A stretch of 64,000 bases of DNA from Methylophilus sp. (GTDB lineage: Bacteria; Pseudomonadota; Gammaproteobacteria; Burkholderiales; Methylophilaceae): assembly GCA_030696695.1 (NCBI GenBank), contig JAUYRP010000012.1, positions 41,560-105,559 of the forward strand. Direction: 5' to 3'. The first letter of the stretch is position 1, and every line of letters begins with the position of its first letter. Below are positions 9,001 through 17,179 of this stretch, one piece after another. The position numbers were made by a program, and so were the translations under genes. The notes below the pieces were generated by a model. The model saw nothing but the letters and a program-made list of their open reading frames with translations, had not been told where the DNA came from and ran no database searches.

Positions 9001-11476
9001 CTTGGCCATCTGCTCGTTTAATCATGGTGTTATTGCCAAAGACATCGTATGCCATCGCTGTACTTTGCAATAAGCCTGAAGCTTTGGCGGTGCCTAGATT
9101 TAAAGATGCAGGGTAACGTTGCGTTGAGATGACTTTTCCAGAGTGATTATAATCATAGCTGTAGGTAATACTATTGTTATCTATCTTATTTACCACCCTC
9201 CCCGTGCCACCCGTCATTGCACTAGCATGAGCTTCCCCCTGTTTATCGTATGTAAGTTGGGTGATGATATTGTTTGGGGCGATGATTTTAGTGAGGTATT
9301 GGCCCAACTTGTCATACTGGTATTGCGTAACATCACTGTCTTTAGGTGTGTTGGTTTCTCCATTAGGCAATGGGCCATCCACACTGCTGAGTAAACTACG
9401 GTTGTTGATCATGCGATAGCGGTAATCTATATTACGGCTGATGGCGATGCCCTGTATTTGTCCATTACTTTTAACATCGCTAGGTAATGCTGGGCGGTAA
9501 CCTGTCTCTTTCTTCTGCAAAGGCTGACCCAATTGATTGTAGGTGATATGCCATTGATGTTCGCGACCAGCGACGACACTGGGTTTTGCAATGAGACTAG
9601 GTTCGCTAAACACTTGTACTGGTTCTTGCACAGCACGTTTAGCGGTGTTGAGTTGCGGAAAGCTTGGCGTGCTTGGGTAGGCGTAACGTATCTTAAGTTG
9701 AGGGGGTAGTGCTTTACCTTGGTCGTATTCAATGCTAGAAATTCGGATGATACGGCCAATGCTATCGTATTCAGTCTGCGTGGTGTGCAGGCCTTGTAAT
9801 ACGGTTTTATCTTTGGCAATAGCTTTGCCAGATGTATTGGTATTATTTGGTTTGGTTGCCTGTGACACATGGCTTTGTTGCAACGCTTTAACTTGCGTGA
9901 CATGGCTTAGCCGGGCCAGTTTATCGTAGCCGTATACGACGTTGGTCTCTCCGCATTCTGTACATCCAGCACCCACTACTTGTAATAACCGATGCTCACC
10001 TGCAATTAGGGTGTAGTTGTATATCGTAGTCTGCCCTAGGCTATTGGTAAGTATGGTTTGACCTATTTGGCCATTGTGCGAGATGCGTGGGTGGTGGTGT
10101 GTGTTTTTTTCTGGTGGCGTCCAAACACGTATTGCTTTGGCAGGTCCAACTTGATAGCGCAAATTGACCTGTTGTACCCCCGTGTTTGCAATGGCATTGC
10201 CATTGGCGTCTAATTGCTTGGGCAGGCCATGCACACTTAAAATGCCACGGCCCAGTGCATCGTACCCCCAAGTGCGTATACGCTGTGTTTTTGCGGCATT
10301 GCCCTCTTGCCAGGCTAGGCTAATACCCGTGAGCAAATGTGCGGCTTGTGGGATAGCAGGACTGCGTGTTGCATTTGCCATTTTGGGTGCAATGTAAACC
10401 GTTTCACCATAATGGTAGTACTTTACTAATGCATGCTGTAGTGGTGTTTGCCCAATTATTTTTTGAACATCTGTTGCTGGATATTTTACTTGTGTGAGAT
10501 TACTAATGCCTTTGCTCTTTGGCGCATTTTCATGGCTATAGTGATAACGACCTACTGGGGTATCAATGGCGACAATGCCTTTAAAACCGGCTTGACGCTT
10601 ATCAGCGTAGTGCATGATCAAACTGCGCCCCTGTGGATCGGTGACTTTAAGTAGCTCGCCTTTTAAACCACGCGTGAGATGCACACTTTCTCCAGAAGGC
10701 GCTGTAATACGTGTTAATTTACCCTGGTGATTAAAATGCAATTGTTTACCATTTAGCCAAAACCAAGTGTATTCATCCCCTTTGGCCGTGTGGTAGATCA
10801 TGACATGGCCTTGCGCTGGATTTTGGCAAGCACAATCACTGGGGTTAATACTGCTACGGTTAAATATAATGCGGCTACCATCGGCCTGTGTGATACGTAA
10901 GGTATTGTTCACCACTTGCAAATCAGTTTCATAGCTTAAGCGCCAGCCATAGCCAATCTGCCCCAGCCCCATATGCAGGCTGTTGTAGTGCCGCACAACT
11001 TCTATACCCATCAAGCCAGGGAGGGCCGGCAAATCTTCTTCTCTTTGGTACTTATTGCCAGTAATGACGTTGATGGGGTTGCCCGCACCTAAGTTGGTTT
11101 GGCTTTGATTACTTTGACTAGCGACATTGTGTTCACCGCAGCTGGGAGAGCCTGTGTTGCCTGTGCACGCCGCAGTACCCGTAGGGTTGGGTGCTTGGCT
11201 ATTCGGGATGCCTATGGTCTCTAAAATACTAGGCTGGGCATTGGGATCTGTACTGACGCTAGGTGCTTGCGTGGTCTGCCCACTTGTATCAGCGGCATGA
11301 AGCTGTTGACATGGGAACGCCAACACCATGAGCAACATCAGAAAATATAGGCATTGGGTGATCACTAGACGAGTTGGAGCATTGTGTTTCAGCATAGATA
11401 GTGGTGCGAACATAGTGAGCGTGGGTCTCAAAGCATAGGGTATTGAATATGGAAATAACGCGGGGTATTTAGTCAT
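6005..11476 (-). CDS. Large exported RHS/YD-repeat protein with a zinc-hydrolase-like C-terminal tip
   Basis: RHS protein of about 1823 residues. I start at the ATG at 11474-11476 (MTKYPALFPYS), which overlaps the upstream TAA as ATGACTAA; later ATGs (11413, 11395) are also possible. An N-terminal hydrophobic segment (CLYFLMLLMVLAFPCQQLHAA) looks like a Sec signal with a long n-region. Next come the DUF6531-type opening (NPINVITGNKYQREEDLPALPG), many YD repeats, and the RHS core ending YNPDTGRYLTPDPLGF...KLDPLGLYQ. The final 301 residues (6008-6910) are a non-RHS tip starting SDIHYYMTFFLAVAAGV and containing GEYMHAFQDTFAHRD, an H-x3-D-x3-H signature of zinc-dependent phospholipase C/Het-C-like folds. 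It is coupled to the TadE-OmpA gene upstream and the beta-helix gene downstream. Start and tip activity are inferences. Confidence 0.85.
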   Translation of the reverse strand: MTKYPALFPYSIPYALRPTLTMFAPLSMLKHNAPTRLVITQCLYFLMLLMVLAFPCQQLHAADTSGQTTQAPSVSTDPNAQPSILETIGIPNSQAPNPTGTAACTGNTGSPSCGEHNVASQSNQSQTNLGAGNPINVITGNKYQREEDLPALPGLMGIEVVRHYNSLHMGLGQIGYGWRLSYETDLQVVNNTLRITQADGSRIIFNRSSINPSDCACQNPAQGHVMIYHTAKGDEYTWFWLNGKQLHFNHQGKLTRITAPSGESVHLTRGLKGELLKVTDPQGRSLIMHYADKRQAGFKGIVAIDTPVGRYHYSHENAPKSKGISNLTQVKYPATDVQKIIGQTPLQHALVKYYHYGETVYIAPKMANATRSPAIPQAAHLLTGISLAWQEGNAAKTQRIRTWGYDALGRGILSVHGLPKQLDANGNAIANTGVQQVNLRYQVGPAKAIRVWTPPEKNTHHHPRISHNGQIGQTILTNSLGQTTIYNYTLIAGEHRLLQVVGAGCTECGETNVVYGYDKLARLSHVTQVKALQQSHVSQATKPNNTNTSGKAIAKDKTVLQGLHTTQTEYDSIGRIIRISSIEYDQGKALPPQLKIRYAYPSTPSFPQLNTAKRAVQEPVQVFSEPSLIAKPSVVAGREHQWHITYNQLGQPLQKKETGYRPALPSDVKSNGQIQGIAISRNIDYRYRMINNRSLLSSVDGPLPNGETNTPKDSDVTQYQYDKLGQYLTKIIAPNNIITQLTYDKQGEAHASAMTGGTGRVVNKIDNNSITYSYDYNHSGKVISTQRYPASLNLGTAKASGLLQSTAMAYDVFGNNTMIKRADGQAIHLQYGVDGKLIAMRDALGNRVEWKDWAKGSLKQGETVTTQQWFTADAPDTVARAWYFWRDNQNRLSQRLSPDGGVDTWRYADRKASDTEQTLQAEAANDANWVQHIDPLNRMTLNAVSSQGSVQIRATPAGYLDASFILNANTVNTSATSSHSNQQPINQPVQVLDDFGRAILFSSPQHGTHIAQYNDANRITNIQQADGTRIQYTYDIAGRLLTKTAQAPKSKASDSVTYSYNAFGLRQLKDSTQTLTFIQDLLGREIGKATTLILKNRNAKTYHIRTRYTLDGQVKAKQLINGDWLVFSLEEQTGLTKAMTIHRTIWPSLTNKIAIWFNLPDLPLQIATKQPVVTDIKVHPFNGITQLTHGNGFSDHYDFDLAGRLTTVSHSKQPQNSNTNSQFIKASYTYDAGRRLISEQISTADIQGKFKAYAYTGWNNFSTPPKSGFIKAVVSTTPNNNMDAGIPKARFSYADTAETTLDQAGRTTADQHYRYQYNVWGKLASVQNKANQQTIASYQSNALGERVMVSYPTSTSQGNASQTRYYVYDKQKRIAELDEAGNVIQQYLYVNQTPVALINTPIASSDTNQEGVIAIHTDRRHAPMMATDEQGKVIWQAEYDAWGILIQINHQEQSSQFNMNLRLPGQWQDQATGLYYNYQRDYNPDTGRYLTPDPLGFPDGADPYAYVNNDPLNKLDPLGLYQSDIHYYMTFFLAVAAGVPADDARTIALATQYIDDNPDTEPLNISSGITDEHRARLLTYHFTAIEDIKIDPDTGKVSGRVGEYGNPSVDTNTGVRPTNDQLTRLLKASETAEKCVSKNAGLQLFGEYMHAFQDTFAHRDQNNNPFALNVGFGHGGYDSHPDYTYNHWSLLPIANWDNNESRTYSMELLVFLEMKKYATGDDVITQGKISEQAFYQLLKEFNAIEEHEDSGYEKSPPLGKKIEKLQEELNKLFGEGIINIKDLNSAAYNETQAASNRASYLCYSGKPLDQKVYEGTILPTTCK
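6008..6910 (-). other. RHS C-terminal variable tip (candidate effector domain)
   Basis: The 301 codons after the DPLGLYQ end of the RHS core. Visible candidate metal ligands, in tip numbering: H4 (IHYYMTFFLA), D33/D34 (QYIDDN), H59, H128-x3-D132-x3-H136 (YMHAFQDTFAH), H152 (GFGHGGYDSHPD) and H165 (YNHW). The opening HYYMTFFLAVAAGV...A..QYIDD resembles what I recall of the DUF6765 family. The Het-C/zinc-dependent phospholipase C family shares the HxxxDxxxH helix. A coiled, lysine-rich helix follows (about 215-255). This is the part expected to vary between strains. Confidence 0.6.
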
Positions 11477-12857
11477 TGAAGTTGTCGTAGACGGAGGTGA
11501 AGGTAACGCGTCTATCTGGTGCGCAGTTGGCAATATTTGCTGTGGAATTGACTTCGGTACAAGTACCATTGGTGGTAACAGGTGTAGTCTCACCCGCACC
11601 TTTGGTGATCATATCGATATCAACGTCGGCATCTAAGCCTTGTAAGAGATATTCATACACAGCATTGGCACGCTGTTCAGATAAGGTGAGATTGTCTGCA
11701 TGGTTGCCAATTTTGTCGGTATGCCCTGTGATGTAGAGCTTATCTCGACGATGTGCATCGTTTTTATGCGCATTAATATGTTGAATGAGCTTATCTAAAG
11801 CGGCTTTACCCTGCGCAGTCAACGTGTATTCATTAAAAGCAAATAACACTTCTGCTTGTATGCTTTCTTGCGTGGTATCTGGCAAACATGGATCTGGTTC
11901 AGCACCACAGCTAGCGTCTGTTGCAGCATCACAAGGTATTTCCTCACCAGCATCTTGCTCATGACAGTTGGGGTCACTCTCTGGGCACGTGTCATTCCCT
12001 GTGGTCGGTCCATCCTCGCCACCCACCTCTTCAGGAGGGGTAGCCGCGCCGTTATTCCCAGTGCCTGAACTACTCACATTGCCATTCTCAAAAGGTTCTG
12101 ATTGCATGCGCATCGTAGTGTGCATGACTATCGGGATGCGTCCTTGCGCGAGCAATGCTTGTTTGAATGTATCTGAGTCTGCCACGCTCATTACGCTTTG
12201 ACTCAAACCAAGCATGCTGGAGGACTCGCCTTGTATACCCGATAAGCCTTGTAGCACTTTGACGTAGAGTCTGCCAACCAATGGCACTTGTTTTGTAGGT
12301 GGGATGCCGTAGGTAATGCGTACCTTGAGTAGGTTGGCATCACTTAAGGTTTGCCCAGATTTATTGGTACTGGGGTTGTAACTACAATTGGGCCGATCAA
12401 GTGGACAATTGATGGCATTGAGGTTGCTGTTGGGAATGACGCGGTGATTGACCTGCAACCTACTTGCCAACTGAGGGCTAGCGTAATCATCAAAGCTCTC
12501 TTTGGTAGGCGATAGGAGCTCAACTTGCATGGTGGCAGGGGTGATATCGGCCTGAGCACGTGCTGTGGCTTGTGCTATTTCGGTTAGGTTACGCCCTCCG
12601 CCGTAGTAACCCACCATTGCACGTGTAAACGCATCTCGAATAACAGATGCTTGGCCATGCCCAACCGTGCCGGCCCGAGCCGCTTCAAAGGTGGCATAGT
12701 TGATATTGCTCTTTGCATGAAACACCAAACCAGTCTGCATGACACCCAATATCATCATCAGCAAGGTTGGGGCAACGACTATAAACTCGACTAAAGACGC
12801 ACCTTTTTGCTTAATTGCAGATGGTTGTGTTAGGGATGCGTGAACGCGCCAAGGCAT
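11469..12857 (-). CDS. TadE-like pseudopilin fused to an OmpA/MotB peptidoglycan-binding domain
   Basis: A 462-residue protein of unusual composition. Residues 17-45 are a TadE-type N-terminus: KQKGASLVEFIVVAPTLLMM, with a Gly-Ala cleavage-like site, Glu24 at the position +5-like in pseudopilins, and one hydrophobic helix. A pilin-like region follows to about 250. Next is a Ser/Gly/Pro linker and an acidic cysteine-rich stretch (C291, C298, C309, C317, C324). Residues 333-455 form an OmpA C-terminal domain with LFAFNEYTLTAQGKAAL, ITGHTDKIGNHADNLTLSEQR and PDRRVTF. It would thus be membrane- or pseudopilus-anchored and bind peptidoglycan. Its stop overlaps the RHS start. No good Shine-Dalgarno sequence precedes the ATG. 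Separate tad genes are absent here. Confidence 0.85.
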   Translation of the reverse strand: MPWRVHASLTQPSAIKQKGASLVEFIVVAPTLLMMILGVMQTGLVFHAKSNINYATFEAARAGTVGHGQASVIRDAFTRAMVGYYGGGRNLTEIAQATARAQADITPATMQVELLSPTKESFDDYASPQLASRLQVNHRVIPNSNLNAINCPLDRPNCSYNPSTNKSGQTLSDANLLKVRITYGIPPTKQVPLVGRLYVKVLQGLSGIQGESSSMLGLSQSVMSVADSDTFKQALLAQGRIPIVMHTTMRMQSEPFENGNVSSSGTGNNGAATPPEEVGGEDGPTTGNDTCPESDPNCHEQDAGEEIPCDAATDASCGAEPDPCLPDTTQESIQAEVLFAFNEYTLTAQGKAALDKLIQHINAHKNDAHRRDKLYITGHTDKIGNHADNLTLSEQRANAVYEYLLQGLDADVDIDMITKGAGETTPVTTNGTCTEVNSTANIANCAPDRRVTFTSVYDNFND

Positions 12858-12879
12858 GTCGTACTCATTATTGTTATTT

Positions 12880-12921
12880 TATACATCTGTATATTATAGA
12901 TATTTATTATACAGATGTATA
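12880..12921 (-). promoter_or_regulatory. Twin-palindrome operator overlapping the TadE-OmpA/RHS promoter
   Basis: Two 14-bp palindromes, TATACAtcTGTATA at 12880-12893 and TATACAgaTGTATA at 12908-12921, are separated by 14 bp, so their centres are 28 bp apart, and together they form one large perfect inverted repeat. Read on the minus strand, a TATAAT -10 (12893-12898) lies between them, with a TATACA -35-like hexamer (12916-12921) at 17-bp spacing. The distal palindrome thus covers -35 and the proximal one covers the expected start of transcription, a typical repressor arrangement. The ATG of the operon is 22 bp downstream. The regulator is not identifiable. Confidence 0.65.
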
Positions 12922-13103
12922 TTTTTATTTAACTAGGCATATACCCTCACACAACATAGCAGCCAAAATACCCATCATCATTTGTTCACAAATAATGAAT
13001 ACATGACTGAAATATGCAATTTACACATGCATTGTTAGTGTGTTTATTACCTAAAATGTTTATCATAGTCGTTTAGATATCAGTCTCGTCGCGTTCGCAC
13101 TCT

Positions 13104-14987
13104 ATGCAAAACCAACGTATTGCTAAACAACCACTGCATGTTCTGTCTCTAGCCGCTCTAGGTGTAGTTTTTGGTGACATCGGTACCAGCCCACTTTACA
13201 CGATGAAAGAAGTATTTGCGGTAGGACACCATCCCGTTGCGCTCAATGTGGTAAATGTCTATGGCATTTTGTCTCTCATCACTTGGGCACTCATTCTTAT
13301 CGTATCCATTAAATACGTTGCCTTTATCATGCGTGCAGATAATCGTGGCGAAGGTGGCATCATGGCGTTATTGTCATTGGCTAGCCGCAATTCAGAATCC
13401 AACCCAATCAAGCAACGTAGAATCATGATGTTAGGCATCTTGGGGGCTTGCATGTTTTATGCAGACGGCATGATTACGCCTGCTATTTCCGTACTCTCTG
13501 CAGTAGAAGGTTTGGAGGTTGCAGCACCAAGCTTACATGCCATGATTGTGCCGATTACATTAGTCGTCTTATTCGGCTTATTTTGGGCACAAAGTAAAGG
13601 CACGGCGGTCGTGGGTGCTTTTTTTGGGCCAGTGATGCTGCTTTGGTTTGCAACGCTCGGCGTGTTAGGCGCCATCAATGTTGCACATGACCCTACTATT
13701 TTGCGTGCACTTAATCCGCTTTATGCTATTTATTTCTTTTCCAGCCAACCATGGATTGCGTTTGTCGCGCTAGGCGCTGTGGTGTTAGCCGTCACTGGCG
13801 CTGAAGCCTTGTATGCCGATATGGGGCATTTCGGTAGATTACCCATACGTGTTGCATGGTTTGGATTTGTACTACCTGCATTACTGCTTAATTATTTTGG
13901 TCAAGGCTCCTTGATGCTGCACGATGCAGCCTCTATACAAAATCCTTTCTACCATCTAGCGCCTGAATGGGCACTATTCCCACTGATTATTCTTGCCACA
14001 CTGGCCACAGTCATTGCATCTCAGGCTGTGATTACTGGTGCATTTTCTGTCTCTAGACAGGCATTACAGTTAGGCTATTTGCCACGCATGCACGTCACGC
14101 ATACTTCGGCGAGTGAGCAAGGCCAAGTCTATATGCCTCGCGTTAACTGGGGGCTAATGGTTGCAGTGATGGTATTGGTCATCAGTTTTGGTAGCTCGGG
14201 TGATTTAGCAGCAGCTTATGGTATTGCGGTAACAGGCGATATGGTCATCACCACATTGCTGGCCGCCATTGTGTTTAGGGAGATTTGGGGCTGGAGCAAG
14301 CTCAAAACAGGCTTACTTGTGGCGCTGTTCTTAATCATTGATTTGGCTTTTTTTAGTGCGAATGTACTCAAAATACCAGATGGTGGCTGGGTACCGTTAA
14401 TCATCGGTAGCATTATTTTTATCTTAATGCTGACTTGGAAAACGGGCAGGCGTTTACTTTATACCCGCCTAAAAACAGAGTCGATGGACTTAGCACCATT
14501 TATTGAAGCAATAGGCGCACATCCACCAGCACGCGTGGCTGGCTCAGGCATGTTCATGACGCCTAATCCAGAGGGTGTGCCACACGCGCTATTACATAAC
14601 CTTAAACACAATAAAGTGCTGCATGAAAAAGTGATTATTCTAACAGTACGCTTTACAGATTTTCCGCATACCAATCCACAAGAAAGAGTGAGTGTAGAAG
14701 CGATGCCTTTTGAGTTTTATCGTGTTTTGGTTAATTACGGTTTTAAAGATGAGCCCGATCTACCTAGAGATTTATTGCTGTGTGCAGACCATGGCCTGAC
14801 ACTAGATACAATGGACACATCATTCTTTATCGGTAAAGAAATTTTATTGACCAAAGAAAAATCTGAAATGTCGATTTGGCGTAAAAAGATATTTATCGCC
14901 ATGTTTCGCACGGCTGAAACCATTACGAATCAGTTTAAATTACCGCCTAATCGCGTAGTTGAGCTTGGAACGCAAGTTAAAATTTAA
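13104..14987 (+). CDS. kup: Low-affinity potassium uptake transporter Kup
   Basis: Inner-membrane K+/H+ symporter of the KUP/HAK family. The 627 residues start MQNQRIAKQPLHVLSLAALGVVFGDIGTSPLYTMKE; the GDIGTSPLY motif in helix 1 is the family hallmark. About twelve hydrophobic helices follow up to residue ~460, with GAEALYADMGHFG and PALLLNYFGQG in the middle. A ~160-residue cytosolic C-terminal domain (FTDFPHTNPQERVSVE...MSIWRKKIFIAMFRTAETITNQFKLP) completes the usual architecture. It is monocistronic. Its promoter must share the 246-bp region 12858-13103 with the divergent RHS operon, but I see no palindrome close to kup itself. Confidence 0.97.
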   Translation: MQNQRIAKQPLHVLSLAALGVVFGDIGTSPLYTMKEVFAVGHHPVALNVVNVYGILSLITWALILIVSIKYVAFIMRADNRGEGGIMALLSLASRNSESNPIKQRRIMMLGILGACMFYADGMITPAISVLSAVEGLEVAAPSLHAMIVPITLVVLFGLFWAQSKGTAVVGAFFGPVMLLWFATLGVLGAINVAHDPTILRALNPLYAIYFFSSQPWIAFVALGAVVLAVTGAEALYADMGHFGRLPIRVAWFGFVLPALLLNYFGQGSLMLHDAASIQNPFYHLAPEWALFPLIILATLATVIASQAVITGAFSVSRQALQLGYLPRMHVTHTSASEQGQVYMPRVNWGLMVAVMVLVISFGSSGDLAAAYGIAVTGDMVITTLLAAIVFREIWGWSKLKTGLLVALFLIIDLAFFSANVLKIPDGGWVPLIIGSIIFILMLTWKTGRRLLYTRLKTESMDLAPFIEAIGAHPPARVAGSGMFMTPNPEGVPHALLHNLKHNKVLHEKVIILTVRFTDFPHTNPQERVSVEAMPFEFYRVLVNYGFKDEPDLPRDLLLCADHGLTLDTMDTSFFIGKEILLTKEKSEMSIWRKKIFIAMFRTAETITNQFKLPPNRVVELGTQVKI

Positions 14988-15100
14988 TATTGGCTGTTGT
15001 ATGATGCTGTAGCATGTATTCACTAGAGCTTGCGTGATTGAATCAACCAAAATACGCGTGATGCGTTAACGTCAACATCACAATAATTATTTGAGGAGAC

Positions 15101-15919
15101 ATGATGAAAACTATTTGTTTAGCTATCACCGCTGCATTTTGTATCACTTTAGCTGGATGTGCCAGCACCACCAACGACAGTGTATCTGGCGTCAAACGTT
15201 CCCAATTTATGTTACTGCCAGCCAGCAGCGTAGACACCATGTCCTCACAAGCCTATACCGAAACACTCAAAGAAGCGCAGACCAAAAAAACGCTCAACGT
15301 AGACAAAGCCATGGTAGATCGGGTACGAGGCATATCGAATAAGCTGATTGCCCAAGTTGGTGTTTTCAGGCCAGATGCAGTAAATTGGAAATGGGAAGTA
15401 AACGTTGAGAAAAATGACCAGCTCAACGCCTACTGTATGCCTGGGGGCAAAATCATGGTCTTGTCTGGGCTGGTTGAAAAAATTAACGCAACCGATGATG
15501 AGTTAGGTGCCGTGATTGGTCATGAAATTGCGCACGCATTACGTGAACATGGTCGTGAACGTATGTCGCAGGCCTATGTACAGCAATTTGGCTTGCAAGC
15601 CCTCGCAGGATTTGCGACTGGTACCACTGGTGCAGTTGCGGTACAAGCAGCAGGTATGGGTTCGCAATTATTTTTCTCACTACCTAACGGCCGTGAACAA
15701 GAGCGTGAAGCAGACAAAATGGGCTTAGAGCTCGCAGCGCGTGCAGGATATAACCCAGATGCAGCCGTTACACTTTGGCAAAAAATGAGTGCGCAATCTA
15801 ACGGTGCGCCGCCTGAATTCTTAAGCACTCACCCTGCCAGTGAAAACAGAATTGCTGACTTAAAAGCATTAGCGCCTAAAGTTAGACCATTATACGTAGC
15901 CGCTAAAGCCAAAAAATAG
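15101..15919 (+). CDS. M48-family metallopeptidase lipoprotein
   Basis: Periplasmic, probably membrane-anchored zinc metalloprotease of the LoiP/YggG type. The signal peptide MMKTICLAITAAFCITLAGC ends in the lipobox L17-A-G-C20. The zinc motif H141-E-I-A-H145 (VIGHEIAHALREHGRE) and the downstream glutamate in NGREQEREADKMGLELA are present, and STHPASENRIADLKAL is the typical family end. 272 residues is normal. GAGGAG at 15093-15098 serves either of two tandem ATGs (15101 or 15104); the second has the better spacing. It is closed by a terminator hairpin at 15945. Such enzymes degrade misfolded envelope proteins. Confidence 0.92.
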   Translation: MMKTICLAITAAFCITLAGCASTTNDSVSGVKRSQFMLLPASSVDTMSSQAYTETLKEAQTKKTLNVDKAMVDRVRGISNKLIAQVGVFRPDAVNWKWEVNVEKNDQLNAYCMPGGKIMVLSGLVEKINATDDELGAVIGHEIAHALREHGRERMSQAYVQQFGLQALAGFATGTTGAVAVQAAGMGSQLFFSLPNGREQEREADKMGLELAARAGYNPDAAVTLWQKMSAQSNGAPPEFLSTHPASENRIADLKALAPKVRPLYVAAKAKK

Positions 15920-15944
15920 CCATCGTAGTATCTTCGCAAATATT

Positions 15945-15975
15945 AAGCGCATGACGAGTTCATGCGCTTTATTTT
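15945..15975 (+). terminator. Rho-independent terminator after the M48 peptidase gene
   Basis: Perfect 10-bp stem AAGCGCATGA / TCATGCGCTT with a 5-nt loop (cgagt), followed by TATTTTT. It is placed 26 bp after the M48 stop codon, and the next gene, dapD, starts about 110 bp further on. Confidence 0.85.
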
Positions 15976-16082
15976 TGGCACTTGGCTAATTTGGTTTAAA
16001 ATACTGTTTTTTGTGCGTGAGTATTATTCACGCATTGTTCCATTCAACCCATTTGCACTACACAAAACTCAAAGAGAATATT

Positions 16083-16910
16083 ATGGATCCACGTCAAAGC
16101 ATTATTGAAGCCGCATTTGAAGAGCGCGCTAATATCAACCCAAGCAACGCTTCTGCAGAAATTAAATCAACCGTAGCGTCACTCTTAGCAGATTTAGATG
16201 CTGGTAAATTACGTGTGGCATCTCGCATTGGCGATTCACAACAATGGGAGACACATCAATGGCTTAAGAAAGCAGTACTGCTCTCTTTCCGCCTAGAAGA
16301 CAATGTATTGCTAGATGGTGGATGCACAAAATATTTTGACAAAGTGCCGCCAAAATTTGCTGACTATACTGAAGAAGACTTTAAATCGGGCGGTTTTCGT
16401 GTGGTACCCAATGCCATCGTTCGTCGCGGCTCATTCATCGGTAAAAATGCAGTGTTGATGCCTTCTTACGTCAACATAGGCGCATACGTGGGTGAAGGTA
16501 CCATGGTAGACACTTGGGCCACAGTAGGCTCATGTGCCCAAATTGGTAAAAACGTACATCTTTCTGGCGGTGTTGGCATTGGTGGTGTGTTAGAACCAGT
16601 ACAAGCAGGCCCTACCATCATTGGTGATAATTGCTTCATTGGCGCACGTTCAGAAGTAGTGGAAGGTGTTGTGGTTGAAGACAATTGCGTGATTTCAATG
16701 GGTGTTTACATTGGTCAATCCACTAAAATTTACGACCGCGAAACGGGCGAAGTGTTTTATGGTCGCGTCCCGGCAGGTTCAGTTGTAGTGTCGGGTAATT
16801 TACCATCCAAAGATGGCAGCTATAGCTTGTACTGTGCAGTAATTGTGAAAAAAGTGGATGCAAAAACACTAGGCAAAGTTGGCATTAACGAGCTACTTCG
16901 CGGCATCTAA
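16083..16910 (+). CDS. dapD: Tetrahydrodipicolinate N-succinyltransferase
   Basis: Catalyses succinylation of 2,3,4,5-tetrahydrodipicolinate with succinyl-CoA in the lysine/meso-diaminopimelate pathway. I start at the ATG at 16083 ([18 protein letters not shown]), giving 275 residues like E. coli DapD; the upstream frame extension is not family-like. It shows the left-handed beta-helix hexapeptide pattern of acyltransferases ([47 protein letters not shown] is the core, about residues 122-170). The C-terminus [23 protein letters not shown] is typical. A strong terminator follows. dapE is 2.8 kb downstream on the same strand. Confidence 0.96.
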   Translation: MDPRQSIIEAAFEERANINPSNASAEIKSTVASLLADLDAGKLRVASRIGDSQQWETHQWLKKAVLLSFRLEDNVLLDGGCTKYFDKVPPKFADYTEEDFKSGGFRVVPNAIVRRGSFIGKNAVLMPSYVNIGAYVGEGTMVDTWATVGSCAQIGKNVHLSGGVGIGGVLEPVQAGPTIIGDNCFIGARSEVVEGVVVEDNCVISMGVYIGQSTKIYDRETGEVFYGRVPAGSVVVSGNLPSKDGSYSLYCAVIVKKVDAKTLGKVGINELLRGI

Positions 16911-16937
16911 TCTAACCTACACAATATACAGATTCCA

Positions 16938-16966
16938 GGGAGGCTAAATGCCTCCCTTCTTTTTTG
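16938..16966 (+). terminator. Rho-independent terminator after dapD
   Basis: Perfect 7-bp stem GGGAGGC / GCCTCCC with loop TAAAT, followed by TTCTTTTTT. It lies 28 bp after the dapD stop. The rest of the 269-bp gap to the next start (17180) shows no gene; it must carry the promoter of the GGDEF-EAL gene. Confidence 0.9.
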
Positions 16967-17179
16967 TGATGATTACTAAACTGTTAGGTTATCGTCACCT
17001 TAATGCCCATACCTCCTTGCCTGACCTTGTTCCATACATGATATTAAGACTGTTAGAAAGTGAGAGTGCATCAGCCGTAGACGTGGGAAGCCAGCCTAGA
17101 AACCACAAGAAACGGTGACTTTAAGCACTTGGCACACCAATTGCTTATACCTATTAACTTTAACAAAAACAGAACAAAC

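Noticed and set aside
9427..9903. Longest alternative frames inside the RHS gene (e.g. a 158-codon frame) as separate genes
   Set aside because: They are out-of-frame shadows of the YD-repeat region, with no start signals or family features.
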